Assembly (NCBI GenBank): GCA_964485555.1
Contig: CAZAJN010000061.1
Coordinates: 1-24,987 of the forward strand
DNA from: GWC2-37-8 sp964485555
GTDB taxonomy: Bacteria; Patescibacteriota; Minisyncoccia; Moranbacterales; GWC2-37-73
Direction: 5' to 3'
DNA: 24,987 nt
Shown: positions 8,037-16,972 of the stretch, one piece after another
How positions within the stretch are numbered: the stretch's first letter is position 1
Layout of the letters: each line of letters starts with the position of its first letter
Position numbers and translations under genes: made by a program
Notes under the pieces: generated by a model
The model's input: only the letters and a program-made list of their open reading frames with translations
Told to the model about the DNA's origin: nothing
Databases searched by the model: none

Positions 8037-8065
8037 AAAGGCGCCAAATGTTTTATGATAGAAGA

Positions 8066-9238
8066 ATGAAAATACTAGTAATTGCTCCGACGCCTTTTTT
8101 TGCTGATCGGGGGACACATATCAGAATATTGGAAGAATCTTTGGCCTTGGAAAGACGGGGGCACGATGTGACCATTGCAACCTATCACATCGGAAAGGAT
8201 ATAAATTCCAGTGTGAAAACAAGCATCGATGTCAGGCGCATCAGGAGGCTGCTTTTTTGGTACAAAAAAATTGAGGCCGGACCGGACTGGCAAAAAATCC
8301 TGCTGGATCTGATGTTGATCCGCAAGGCTTTCAATCTGGCACGAACTCAAAAACCCGACATCATTCACGGACATCTTCATGAAGGGGTTCTGATCGGATG
8401 GATAATCAAAAAAGTTCTTTTCTGGAGAAAAATGAAGTTGGTCAGTGATTTTCACGGAAGTCTGACCAAAGAAATGGTCTCGCACAGCTATTTGAATGGA
8501 GGATTGCTCAAAAAAATATTTTTTAATATTGAAAAGTGGATTGACAATTTGGGCGATGTTGCTTTGGCCAGCTCGCAGGAGCTTGCCAGTGAGATTGCCA
8601 AATTGCGACATGATCACAAGGTTGAGACTATTTTGGATGGAGCTAATCTTAATCATTACAAATCCGATCTCAGCAAGCAGGAATTGAAAAGAGAATTTGA
8701 ATTGCCGGGTGACAGGATTATCGTGACCTACACGGGCGCACTTATAATGAACAAAGGCATACAATATTTCTTGGACGCGATTCCTTTGATTTTGACTGAG
8801 AACAAGAACGTATATTTTGTCATTGCAGGCTTTCCAGCGGAAGGCGTGAGGGAATATGTCAACAAAAATGAGCTTTCCCAGTGGGTGAGAATAATCAGCC
8901 CATTGGATTATTTTGAAATGCCTAAGCTTCTTTTGGCCAGCGATATTGGCGTTGATCCGAAGGACTCGACAACCTTGCAAGCCAGCGGAAAAATCTTGCA
9001 ATACATGGCTGCAGGACTTTCAGTCGCTTGCTTTGACAGATCGAATAACAGGGAGTATCTGGGGGAAGGTGCACAATACAGTGAGGAAATTTCGGCTCAG
9101 GGTCTTGCCAAGGCGATATCAGAATTGGCAAATGACACTCAAAAAAATGAATTTAAGGGCAAGTTGAACAGGAATCAGATTTTGAAATTCAGCTGGGATG
9201 AATCAGCTGAAAAAATCGAAAAAAATTATCAAAAATAG
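8066..9238 (+). CDS. GT4-family (group 1) glycosyltransferase
   Basis: A 390-residue GT-B glycosyltransferase, probably cytoplasmic. The N-terminal domain begins MKILVIAPTPFFADRGTHIR with the glycine-containing donor/acceptor loop typical of GT4 enzymes, then ALERRGHDVTIAT and PDIIHGHLHEG. The C-terminal Rossmann half has VTYTGALIMNKGIQYFLDA and the nucleotide-sugar site KDSTTLQASGKILQYMAAG; a classical EX7E is not evident here, and the QASGKILQYMAAG form is seen in related members lacking the first Glu. ATG 8066 is preferred over an in-frame ATG at 8048 because it starts exactly at the conserved first beta-strand. It lies among other surface-glycan genes. Sugar specificity is not readable. 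Confidence 0.88.
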   Translation: MKILVIAPTPFFADRGTHIRILEESLALERRGHDVTIATYHIGKDINSSVKTSIDVRRIRRLLFWYKKIEAGPDWQKILLDLMLIRKAFNLARTQKPDIIHGHLHEGVLIGWIIKKVLFWRKMKLVSDFHGSLTKEMVSHSYLNGGLLKKIFFNIEKWIDNLGDVALASSQELASEIAKLRHDHKVETILDGANLNHYKSDLSKQELKREFELPGDRIIVTYTGALIMNKGIQYFLDAIPLILTENKNVYFVIAGFPAEGVREYVNKNELSQWVRIISPLDYFEMPKLLLASDIGVDPKDSTTLQASGKILQYMAAGLSVACFDRSNNREYLGEGAQYSEEISAQGLAKAISELANDTQKNEFKGKLNRNQILKFSWDESAEKIEKNYQK

Positions 9239-9289
9239 GAGACACATCTCGTTTTGTAATTTTGGATGCATATTAAGAAATAATTTCGC

Positions 9290-9295
9290 TATAAA
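9290..9295 (+). promoter_or_regulatory. Possible -10 element of the DUF4012 gene, leaderless start
   Basis: TATAAA sits six bases before the ATG at 9302. If it is the -10, transcription begins at or next to the start codon and the message would be leaderless. No good -35 is found at 16-18 bases (TGCATA at 9267). A weak GAGA-CACA-TCTC hairpin followed by GTTTT (9239-9255) after the previous stop might separate the two genes. Confidence 0.25.
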
Positions 9296-9301
9296 ACAAA
9301 A

Positions 9302-10747
9302 ATGAAAAATATCAATCTGATACCAGACAGTCATAGTTCGGCGGCAAAAAAGAGTTCTTCAAAAAAGATGTCCAGGCGCACAAAAATAATCATGGGATCA
9401 TCCGCGATAGTTGTCTTGCTTGTCAGTTTTTTGATTGTCTACGGACTCAAGAACAAGCGCACATTGGCCATTTCATCCTTTTCCATGCTGGAAAAAGTTT
9501 CCAAGTTCCTGCCGATTTCTCAGGATGAGAAAAAGGAGCTGGCTGTGATCAACACCATTGTCACTGAACTCACGAAGAAAGATGATGTCGAAAAGACTTT
9601 CCTGGTGATGCTTCAAAATGAAGCCGAGCTTCGACCGGGAGGTGGATTTCTTGGTCAATATGCCATCATAAAAATGAAGAATGGTGAAATTATTTCGACT
9701 TTCGTCGAGGATGCAAATCTTCTCGATCAGCGCATTGAAGCGAAAATTCCCACACCCTTTCCGTTTTATCGCATGATGCAGCTCAAGAATTGGAAATTCA
9801 GGGATTCCAATTTTTCGCCTGATTTTCCAACCAACGTGGAAAAGGCTAAATATTTTTTCCGTCTGGCTGGCAGAGGCGGAAACACTTTCGATGGTGTGAT
9901 CGCTGTCAATTCAAAAGTTTTCAATGACGTGCTGGGTCTTACCGGTCCAATCACTGTTCCTGGATATGCTGGAGAATACAACAGTGAAAACGGTTCGCGC
10001 AAACTTGAAGAACATGTTGAAAAAATTTATCTGATGAATCCGGATATCGATACTCAAAATCGCAAAGCAATTCTGAAGAAAATGGCTCCGATCATTTTGG
10101 AAAAATTGCTTACTGTCGGCAACATCACAAAAATTGCCGAGCTTTTCCATACTGAAATGAAAAACAGAGATGTCATGCTAAATTTCTCAGATCCGAAATT
10201 GCAGGAAGCTGTGGCTAGCGTGCATTGGGATGGAACGGTGCCGAAAGATTGGGGCGGAGACTATCTGATGGCTGTTGATGCCAACATGGGAGCGTTGAAA
10301 TCAGATTTTTATATCAAGAGGGAAATGACATATGACATTGACTTGACTCAACCTAAACCATTAGTGACCTTGAACATCAAATACAATCACACAGCGCCAT
10401 ACGGCGACTGGCGAACAAGCGACTATCATTCATATTTGCGCGTCTATGTTCCCAAGGGTTCAAATTTTATCGAGAGCAAAATGGTCAGCCGTCTGAACAC
10501 CAATGAAGAATTTGACAAGACCTATTTCGGTTTCATGTGTCATGTGTTGATCGGTGGGGAAACTTCCGGCATGATAAAATATGAACTTCCCGAATCATTC
10601 AGCAATATTGACGACTACAAATTGTTGGTGCAAAAACAATCCGGAGCAGGCGAGGTTCCAATCACAGTGCATATAAAAACCAGTGATGGCGAATACACCC
10701 AGCAACAGACACTCAAGAACGATTTGAGATTTGAATATGTGAAATAA
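9302..10747 (+). CDS. DUF4012 membrane-anchored protein
   Basis: A 481-residue protein of the DUF4012 family, which is frequent in Patescibacteria and some actinobacteria and often encoded beside glycan genes; its biochemical role is unknown. A basic N-terminus is followed by one transmembrane helix (about residues 28-49), so the rest should be extracytoplasmic. The family hallmark is at residues 99-120: TFLVMLQNEAELRPGGGFLG, continuing into a strand with NGEI. Later segments include FDGVIAVNSKVFNDVLGLTGPI (in two parts around residues 200-222) and a C-terminal beta-rich region with HTAPYGDWRTSDYHSYLRVYVP. The length is slightly short for the family. It stands between two GT4 genes on the same strand, consistent with a part in assembling or attaching the surface polymer, though this is inference. 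Confidence 0.85.
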   Translation: MKNINLIPDSHSSAAKKSSSKKMSRRTKIIMGSSAIVVLLVSFLIVYGLKNKRTLAISSFSMLEKVSKFLPISQDEKKELAVINTIVTELTKKDDVEKTFLVMLQNEAELRPGGGFLGQYAIIKMKNGEIISTFVEDANLLDQRIEAKIPTPFPFYRMMQLKNWKFRDSNFSPDFPTNVEKAKYFFRLAGRGGNTFDGVIAVNSKVFNDVLGLTGPITVPGYAGEYNSENGSRKLEEHVEKIYLMNPDIDTQNRKAILKKMAPIILEKLLTVGNITKIAELFHTEMKNRDVMLNFSDPKLQEAVASVHWDGTVPKDWGGDYLMAVDANMGALKSDFYIKREMTYDIDLTQPKPLVTLNIKYNHTAPYGDWRTSDYHSYLRVYVPKGSNFIESKMVSRLNTNEEFDKTYFGFMCHVLIGGETSGMIKYELPESFSNIDDYKLLVQKQSGAGEVPITVHIKTSDGEYTQQQTLKNDLRFEYVK

Positions 10748-10748
10748 A

Positions 10749-10780
10749 AAAGTTCATAAAGTTCATAAAGTTCATAAAGT
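10749..10780 (+). repeat. 9-bp tandem repeat AAAGTTCAT, about 3.5 copies
   Basis: Three perfect copies of AAAGTTCAT run from 10749 to 10775, followed by a partial AAAGT. The array begins one base after the stop codon at 10747 and lies 34 bases before the next start. Confidence 0.9.
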
Positions 10781-10789
10781 GAATTTATC

Positions 10790-10806
10790 AAGTAATTAAA
10801 TTACTT
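10790..10806. repeat. Perfect 17-bp palindrome before the next gene
   Basis: AAGTAATT and AATTACTT flank a single central A, seven bases before the ATG at 10814. The symmetry suits a dimeric regulator, but it is A/T-only apart from one G and one C, so chance is possible. Confidence 0.4.
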
Positions 10807-10813
10807 CACAATC

Positions 10814-12004
10814 ATGAAATTAATGTTGATAAAAATCGGAAAAGCCTGCAAGACGATTCAAAGGGATGGGATTTTCAAGGGCGGAAAAAGGATTCTGAAT
10901 TTCGGCATGGAATATTTGAAGAATATTTTCGATGTTAAAGCAGGCGACATTCTTTTTGTCACAGCCGGAGTGGGTGACAGCGCTCTCTACAGGGCTCATA
11001 ATCAGGCCGAGGAGCTCAAAGCTCATGGATTTGACGTGTCTGTTACCATGCAAGACAACCCTTTTCTTGCAGGATTTGAAAAGAAATTCAAAGTTTTTGT
11101 TTTTCATCGCACCTTGCACACGCCCTCAATCGCCAAGCTGATTGAAAAAATAAAAAAACAAGGAAAAGAAATCATTTTTGATTCTGATGATTTGGTTTTT
11201 GATGTGAAATATGTTCATCAAACTGATCACTACAAGAACATGTCTTTTTTTGAAAAGAAACAATACAAAAAAGGAATTGGCGAGGAATTGTTGAATGATC
11301 CATATGTGAAAACTTGCACAACCAGCACGGAATTTATTGCCTCCAAGCTCAGAGAATATGGAAAAAATGTTTTTGTGACAACCAACAAGCTTTCCAATCA
11401 GTGGATGGCTATTGCGGATGACCTTTTGCAAAACAAGATGGAAGAAAAAAACGGAAGAAAAAACGTTCGAATCGGATATTTCAGTGGCACAATCGGGCAC
11501 AACAAAGATTTTGCGACCATCTCAGATGCGCTTGTGGAAATTTTGGAAAAATATCCCCAAGCGGAAATATTTTTGGCTGGTCCTCTTGAATTGGAGGAAA
11601 AATTTGCCAAGTTTCCTCAAAGAATCATCCGTTGCCCATATGTTCCACGAGAAAAGCATTTTGAAAATGTTTTTTATTGCGATGTTGTGTTGGCTCCTTT
11701 GGAAATGGATGAATTCAGCGTCGGGAAGTCGGAATTGAAATTTTCAGAAGCAGGTCTGTTGGAAGTCCCGGTAGTTGCTGTGCGCAATCAAACTTTTTCA
11801 AAAGCAATCATTGATGGAGAAAACGGCTTCTTGGCTGATCATGCGGAGGAGTGGATTGAAAAACTTTCAGAGCTGATTGAAAAACCGGAACTGCGAAAAT
11901 CTATGGGCAAAAAGGCGCGCGAAAAAGTTTTGCATGACTACACGACTAAAAATAGTCACAGTGAGGAATATTACGAATACTTGAGAGGGAAGATAAGCAT
12001 TTAG
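10814..12004 (+). CDS. GT4-like glycosyltransferase
   Basis: A 396-residue putative GT-B glycosyltransferase. The N-terminal half has SALYRAHNQAEELKAHGFDV (about 56-75) and the segment EIIFDSDDLVFD (119-130), seen in a subgroup of polysaccharide glycosyltransferases. The C-terminal half has IGYFSGTIGHNKDF (220-233), a donor-domain start, then the nucleotide-sugar site VGKSELKFSEAGLLEVPVVA (303-322), in which E307 and E312 replace the usual EX7E spacing. It ends with a normal helix (YYEYLRGKISI). The gene is preceded by a 9-bp repeat array and a palindrome and followed by a 7-bp repeat array starting at the base after the stop. It probably adds one sugar of the exported glycan. Confidence 0.82.
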   Translation: MKLMLIKIGKACKTIQRDGIFKGGKRILNFGMEYLKNIFDVKAGDILFVTAGVGDSALYRAHNQAEELKAHGFDVSVTMQDNPFLAGFEKKFKVFVFHRTLHTPSIAKLIEKIKKQGKEIIFDSDDLVFDVKYVHQTDHYKNMSFFEKKQYKKGIGEELLNDPYVKTCTTSTEFIASKLREYGKNVFVTTNKLSNQWMAIADDLLQNKMEEKNGRKNVRIGYFSGTIGHNKDFATISDALVEILEKYPQAEIFLAGPLELEEKFAKFPQRIIRCPYVPREKHFENVFYCDVVLAPLEMDEFSVGKSELKFSEAGLLEVPVVAVRNQTFSKAIIDGENGFLADHAEEWIEKLSELIEKPELRKSMGKKAREKVLHDYTTKNSHSEEYYEYLRGKISI

Positions 12005-12032
12005 TCATCAGTCACTTGTCATCGGTCATCAA
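12005..12032 (+). repeat. Degenerate 7-bp tandem repeat (TCATCAG-like), 4 copies
   Basis: TCATCAG, TCACTTG, TCATCGG and TCATCAA follow each other directly after the stop codon of the glycosyltransferase gene. A TTGACT at 12081-12086 may be the -35 of a promoter for the epimerase, with a poor -10 candidate TTACAT at 12105-12110. Confidence 0.6.
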
Positions 12033-12141
12033 ATCTAAAAAACTTGGCATTAAATATTTGTGACTGATTGCCGATCTCTGTTGACTTCTGGTTTGATTGA
12101 AAGATTACATTACTGCAATCACTTTTAATTTGAATAGAAAT

Positions 12142-13092
12142 ATGAAAATTCTTGTAACTGGTGGAGCTGGTTTCATCGGCTCCCACTTGTCGAAAACATT
12201 GATTGAACGCGACGACCAAGTTGTGATCATAGATAATTTCAATGACTATTACGAGCCTCAACTAAAGGAGGACAGAATCAAGATGATTCTGAAAAAGTGC
12301 AAATTCAAACTTTATAGAGTGGATATCCGCGACGAAAAGACGCTGGAGAAGATTTTCAAAAAAGAAAAAATTGATAAGGTTGTGCATCTGGCTGCGATGG
12401 CTGGGGTCCGAAATTCATTGAAAAATCCTCTCTTGTATGAGGACGTGAACGTGCGCGGAACGATGAATCTGCTGGAATTGGCTGTGAAGTTCGGCATAAA
12501 AAACTTCGTCTACGCATCGTCTTCTTCTGTCTACGGAAACAACAAAAAGCTGCCGTTTTCAGAATCAGACAGCGTAGATATGCCAATATCACCCTACGCG
12601 GCCTCTAAGAAGTCCTGTGAGCTCATGGCGCATGTGTACTCGCATATACATGGACTTCCGACGACTGGCTTGCGTTTCTTCACCGTATACGGTCCATGGG
12701 GACGTCCTGACATGGCGTTGTTCGGTTTCACAAAAAGCATCATTGAAGGCAAGGAAATCGAGGTCTATAACTTTGGAAAAATGACCCGCAATTTCACATA
12801 TATAGATGACATCGTGTCCGGCATTGTGACAGTTTTGGACAAGAACCTAGCCTATGGAGTCATGAATATAGGTGGAGACAAAGAAGAAAAACTTACACGT
12901 TTCATTGAAGTTATCGAAGAAAATATTGGGAAAAAAGCTAAGAAAAAATTGATGCCCATTCAGCCTGGCGACGTGAAATCAACTGTTGCTGACATCAAAA
13001 AGCTCCGCAAACTCGGTTGGAAACCAACCACACGAATTGAAAAGGGCATCAAGAACTTTGTGGAATGGTACAAAGAGTATTATAATGTCTAA
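12142..13092 (+). CDS. NAD-dependent epimerase, UDP-glucuronate 4-epimerase-like
   Basis: A 316-residue extended short-chain dehydrogenase/reductase. The Rossmann motif GGAGFIG is at residues 7-13, the catalytic Ser/Thr strand YASSSSVYG at 124-132, and the YXXXK pair at Y152 and K156. GPWGRPDMALF (184-194) and MTRNFTYIDDI (214-224) are characteristic of the CapI/Lps-type UDP-glucuronate 4-epimerases, which convert UDP-glucuronate to UDP-galacturonate; UDP-glucose or UDP-N-acetyl substrates cannot be excluded. ATG 12142 starts at the first beta-strand and is preferred to a longer form from 12097. Its stop is directly followed by the export permease gene, so the two are very likely co-transcribed. 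Confidence 0.88.
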   Translation: MKILVTGGAGFIGSHLSKTLIERDDQVVIIDNFNDYYEPQLKEDRIKMILKKCKFKLYRVDIRDEKTLEKIFKKEKIDKVVHLAAMAGVRNSLKNPLLYEDVNVRGTMNLLELAVKFGIKNFVYASSSSVYGNNKKLPFSESDSVDMPISPYAASKKSCELMAHVYSHIHGLPTTGLRFFTVYGPWGRPDMALFGFTKSIIEGKEIEVYNFGKMTRNFTYIDDIVSGIVTVLDKNLAYGVMNIGGDKEEKLTRFIEVIEENIGKKAKKKLMPIQPGDVKSTVADIKKLRKLGWKPTTRIEKGIKNFVEWYKEYYNV

Positions 13093-13116
13093 ATGACCAT
13101 TAAGAAGAGATTTGAT

Positions 13117-13893
13117 ATGAAACAGCACGAAAATTACAAGGAACTGATTTGGGCTCTGGCTAAGACTGATTTCAAGCTCCGCTACCACGGGTCTGTTTTG
13201 GGATATTTGTGGGCGCTGCTGAAGCCGCTTTTGACATTCGCCATTTTGAATTTCGTTTTTTCATCAATGTTCAATCCGCGTTCAACCGGCGTCAACACCT
13301 ATTCGCTTCAGTTGCTAGTTTCTTTGATGATGTTCTATTTCTTTTCTGAAGGGACAACTGCCGGAATGAGCTCGCTACTTTCCAAAGCTCAGCTTGTGAC
13401 AAAGATCTATGTGCCACGCTGGACGATCATTTTGGCTTCTACGATAAATGCAACTCTGATTTTCTTGATGAATCTGCTTGTTATCGCATTTTTCTTTGCG
13501 CTTAATGGCTTCGTGCCGAGTCTTGGCGCTGTCGCGTTGTTCTTGGTGTTTTCCGTCTTCATTTATGTGATAGTTCTTTCATTTGCTTTGATAACAGCTC
13601 CTCTCTATGTGAAATTCCGCGATCTTGCCATGATCTGGGAAGTTTTGTTGATGATAGTGATGTATGCCTCGCCGATCATCTATCCTCTGGCATCATTGCC
13701 GGCTGAATATCACAAATTCATCTTGCTGAATCCTTTAGCATTCATCATCCATTTCACAAAAGAAAGTTTGATCAACAATCATTTCGCGGACTTCTCGCAG
13801 TACGCAGTCTTCATTGCTATTGTTTTGGGCGGTTTCGTGCTGAGCATCTTCTCATACAGAAAATTCATTCCGAAAGTCGCTGAAGAGATCTAG
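13117..13893 (+). CDS. ABC-2 type polysaccharide export permease (Wzm/TagG-like)
   Basis: About 258 residues with six likely transmembrane helices. The N-terminal amphipathic region with LRYHGSVLGYLWALLKP (21-37) is the signature of Wzm/TagG/KpsM permeases, which with a Wzt-type ATPase export undecaprenyl-linked polysaccharide across the membrane. The ATG at 13117 has AGAAGAG seven bases upstream; an ATG at 13093, abutting the epimerase stop, gives eight more residues and is also possible. The unusual point is the absence of its ATPase next door: the only complete partner in the window is at 19774-21072, with a truncated relative at 18028-18258. The gene ends at a clear intrinsic terminator. 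Confidence 0.9.
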   Translation: MKQHENYKELIWALAKTDFKLRYHGSVLGYLWALLKPLLTFAILNFVFSSMFNPRSTGVNTYSLQLLVSLMMFYFFSEGTTAGMSSLLSKAQLVTKIYVPRWTIILASTINATLIFLMNLLVIAFFFALNGFVPSLGAVALFLVFSVFIYVIVLSFALITAPLYVKFRDLAMIWEVLLMIVMYASPIIYPLASLPAEYHKFILLNPLAFIIHFTKESLINNHFADFSQYAVFIAIVLGGFVLSIFSYRKFIPKVAEEI

Positions 13894-13933
13894 GGCAGCT
13901 TCTTAGGCACCAGCTTTTTAGCTTATTATTTAG

Positions 13934-13954
13934 ACCCGTCTTTGACGGGTTTTT
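13934..13954 (+). terminator. Intrinsic terminator after the permease
   Basis: ACCCGTC (13934-13940), loop TTT, GACGGGT (13944-13950), then TTTT. A perfect 7-bp GC-rich stem with a short T tail, 41 bases after the stop codon. It closes the block of glycan genes and isolates the next gene. Confidence 0.85.
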
Positions 13955-13979
13955 GCATATTCAAAATCCATGATACAAT
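13953..13979 (+). promoter_or_regulatory. Putative promoter of the beta-helix/lipase gene
   Basis: TACAAT at 13974-13979 is preceded by TGA (13971-13973), giving an extended -10 of the TGN type. A -35 candidate TTGCAT at 13953-13958 is spaced by 15 bases. The start would be near 13986, with a leader of about 29 bases. It lies directly after the terminator, so the gene needs its own promoter. Confidence 0.45.
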
Positions 13980-14014
13980 ATCTTTATAAGTTGAATAAAT
14001 ATTAATAGATTAAT

Positions 14015-16948
14015 ATGAAAAAACAAATAAAGTTTTTGTTGCTTGTATCGTTAGTATTCTCTTCGTTATTCATTGGACATGGAAGTTTTGCAGCCGGACC
14101 GACCGTCTACGATAAATTTGTAGAAATTCGCGGAAATCAGACTTGGACAAAAGAAAATAGTCCATACATTATAAATGCCCAAGTAACATTATCTGGGGGA
14201 AGTCTTACAATAGAACCTGGTGTTGTGGTGAAATTTGGGAGTAGCGGATATATTTATGCAATGTCTAATATTAACGCTGTTGGAACTCCAGATGAAAGAA
14301 TAATTTTTACATCTGCGAAAGATGATGAACATGGCGGTGATACTAACAAGAATGGATTTGATGGCGAATTAAAGATGGGAGAATGGCAAAATATTGGAAT
14401 CGTTGGCAATCGCACGGCTAATTTTGAATATGCAACTTTTTTGTATGCAACCACTGCAGTTGGTAGTGGTCTGTTTGGAATGGATGTCACCTATAGAAAT
14501 GTATTAAGTATAAAAAATTGCGAATTCTATCATAATTTAAATGCAATTAGTATTTCCAATATAGACGCAACAATTGAAAGCAACATTATTGCGAATAATA
14601 ATGTTGGTGTTAGTGTCATTCTTAGTAGTCTTTATTACAAGCATACAGTTAAAATAACCAACAATTCACTATACGGAAACAGACTGGCTGCTTACGCAAA
14701 AAAGAATTATCCTAATTCGACCGAATACGTCTTAGATGCTTCTAATAATTGGTGGGGCAGTAGCGCTGGTCCAAGATTTGTACCATACCAAAGATCTAAA
14801 TCCGATGAAGCCTATTTTGATAATGCTGTAAGCGCTAATGTGCGTTTTAACCCCTGGCTTGGTAAAGATCCAAATGTCGGTTGTCAGGAAAACTGCTATT
14901 CTAATGTCATGTTTCTGCCTGGAATAAAGGCGAGCAAATTGTACAAAAAAGGAGCATTAGGTGAAGATCAACTTTGGCCACCTAATTATTTCGGAAATGA
15001 TGTCGAAGAGCTTCAAATGGATGATGATGGCAAAAGCCTTGAGAATGTCTACACCGGGGACGTCCTAGAAGAAGTTGGCGCTCCTGTTATTGGTGGAAAC
15101 ATCTACAAAACTTTTCTTGGAAAACTCGCGGACATGAAAGAAGCTGAGACTATAAATGATTATGAAGTTTTTGCCTATGATTGGCGTCAAAATGTTGAAG
15201 ATGTGGCACAAAACGGCACACCCTATGAAGACAATATGAAATCTGCAATTTCACAGATTGAATCGTTGGCGCAAACTTCCAAAAGTGAGAAAGTGACGAT
15301 CGTCGCGCATTCAAATGGCGGACTGCTTGCCAAGGCTATCATGATGGAGCTGGAAAAAAGAGGGTTGGCGGACAAGGTTGATAAGATTGTGATGGTGGGC
15401 ACTCCTCAAATGGGAACACCGCTGGCAATGCTATCGCTTTTGTATGGATATGACGAAGCCGCACTTCTTGGAACGTTGATTTCGAGAGAGGAATCGCGCA
15501 AACTTGCCGAAAACATGCCTGGAGCTTATGGACTGCTTCCATCAAGCAAATATTTTGAACGAATGGAAAATCCGTTCATAAGCTTTTCTTCACAGAGGAC
15601 TGAATACGAGAAGTTCATGGATGTCTATGGAAATTATGTTGGTGATTCGAATGAATTCATGCAATTTTTGTCTGGCAAAGGTGATGGGCGGGAAAAGCCT
15701 GATCCTGCCGAAATTGAAAAGGAAAATGTTTTGAATGAAAAACTTTTGATTCAGGCAAAGGAAATGCATGAAAGATTGGATAACTGGGCTGTTCCTGAAG
15801 GCATTGAGGTGATTCAAGTCGCAGGTTGGGGATTGGACACGGTCAGCGGCGTCAAATATACGGAAAAAGAAAAAGTTGATTGCTACATGGCTGATTCGAA
15901 AATCCCGTCTTGCATCGGAATGGGTGAATACGAGCCGATCTATGAACCAGAGTTTACGGTTGATGGGGACGGCGTGGTTGTCGCTCCAAGTGCATTGATG
16001 ATGAGTGCGAATGAAAATGTGGAGAGATACTGGGTTGATTTGTGGTTATTGAATAAAGGGGTAGATAAAGATCGTAAGCATAAGGATATTCTTGAATTAA
16101 CTGAGCTAAATCAATTTGTTCAAAATATTGTCAAAAATGAATACTCAGTGCTGCCAATGGGCCTCAAAAAAGAAAGACCAAATCCGGATGGATATGATGA
16201 TCAGGCACCAAAATTAAGGATGACTTTATACTCGCCTTTAGATATTCATCTTTATGATGAGAAAGGAAATCATACGGGTCCCAAAAAAATCGTAATCGAT
16301 GGTCAAGAAAAAGTTGTTTTTGAAGAGGGTATTCCGAATAGTCGCTATCAACAATTTGGAGACAGGAAATATGTCGGGTTTGAGGGTGGAGAAAACGTCA
16401 ATGTTGTGATGGATGGATATGCGATCGGAGCATACACGCTTTCCTTGGAAGAGGTGAAAATTTCGGAAGAAGGGGAGGAAGTTGTCTCGAGCACAATTTT
16501 CAAAAATCTTCCGACAACTGCTGATGCAAAAGTTTCTTTCGCAATTCCTTCATCAGGGCTTGAGGAGATGACAACGTTGGAGGCAGACATGGATAGTGAC
16601 GGAAGAATTGACTATGAAATTGATAAGACTGTTGGAGGAGAAGTTGAATTGCCTGTGACTTTGGAAATGATTTCCATGCAGGTTGATCATTTGGCGAAAT
16701 TGAAATTCATCAATGATTCAAAAGCCCAAGATTTTTTGCAAGTCAAGATCAGGGAACTCATTCATGAAAGAGATATGATTGAAAAAATGGACGAAAAGAA
16801 CAACAAAAATCCAAAAGAAAATCAGATCAAATTGCTGAACAAGAAAATCGATGATCTTGTTGGGTTTATTAATGACAAATTTTCTGACTCCATGACTTCT
16901 TTGGCTGAGGAACTTTTGATAAAGAATCTTAATTCGGTTAGAATGTAA
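14015..16948 (+). CDS. Secreted beta-helix plus LCAT-like lipase/acyltransferase
   Basis: A 977-residue protein with a signal peptide (MKKQIKFLLLVSLVFSSLF, likely cut after residue 26). Residues about 45-270 look like a right-handed parallel beta-helix (TLSGGSLTIEPGVVVKFGSS, later NNWWGSSAGP). From about 295 an alpha/beta-hydrolase related to lecithin:cholesterol acyltransferases begins (VMFLPGIKASKLYKKG). The nucleophile elbow is VAHSNGG with S433; D608 (in WGLDTVSG) and H689 (in RKHKDIL) are plausible triad partners. A C-terminal region of about 280 residues has beta-rich and charged helical parts, including a calcium-site-like DMDSDGRIDYE. It would cleave or transfer acyl chains of lipids at or outside the cell surface. 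Base composition varies strongly along the gene. Confidence 0.82.
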   Translation: MKKQIKFLLLVSLVFSSLFIGHGSFAAGPTVYDKFVEIRGNQTWTKENSPYIINAQVTLSGGSLTIEPGVVVKFGSSGYIYAMSNINAVGTPDERIIFTSAKDDEHGGDTNKNGFDGELKMGEWQNIGIVGNRTANFEYATFLYATTAVGSGLFGMDVTYRNVLSIKNCEFYHNLNAISISNIDATIESNIIANNNVGVSVILSSLYYKHTVKITNNSLYGNRLAAYAKKNYPNSTEYVLDASNNWWGSSAGPRFVPYQRSKSDEAYFDNAVSANVRFNPWLGKDPNVGCQENCYSNVMFLPGIKASKLYKKGALGEDQLWPPNYFGNDVEELQMDDDGKSLENVYTGDVLEEVGAPVIGGNIYKTFLGKLADMKEAETINDYEVFAYDWRQNVEDVAQNGTPYEDNMKSAISQIESLAQTSKSEKVTIVAHSNGGLLAKAIMMELEKRGLADKVDKIVMVGTPQMGTPLAMLSLLYGYDEAALLGTLISREESRKLAENMPGAYGLLPSSKYFERMENPFISFSSQRTEYEKFMDVYGNYVGDSNEFMQFLSGKGDGREKPDPAEIEKENVLNEKLLIQAKEMHERLDNWAVPEGIEVIQVAGWGLDTVSGVKYTEKEKVDCYMADSKIPSCIGMGEYEPIYEPEFTVDGDGVVVAPSALMMSANENVERYWVDLWLLNKGVDKDRKHKDILELTELNQFVQNIVKNEYSVLPMGLKKERPNPDGYDDQAPKLRMTLYSPLDIHLYDEKGNHTGPKKIVIDGQEKVVFEEGIPNSRYQQFGDRKYVGFEGGENVNVVMDGYAIGAYTLSLEEVKISEEGEEVVSSTIFKNLPTTADAKVSFAIPSSGLEEMTTLEADMDSDGRIDYEIDKTVGGEVELPVTLEMISMQVDHLAKLKFINDSKAQDFLQVKIRELIHERDMIEKMDEKNNKNPKENQIKLLNKKIDDLVGFINDKFSDSMTSLAEELLIKNLNSVRM

Positions 16949-16972
16949 TTAAATCAAATAATATAAAAAAAT

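Noticed and set aside
8075..9001. A 308-residue minus-strand open frame
   Set aside because: It lies entirely opposite the well-supported GT4 gene at 8066-9238 and shows no recognisable domain; it is a shadow of that gene's codon pattern.
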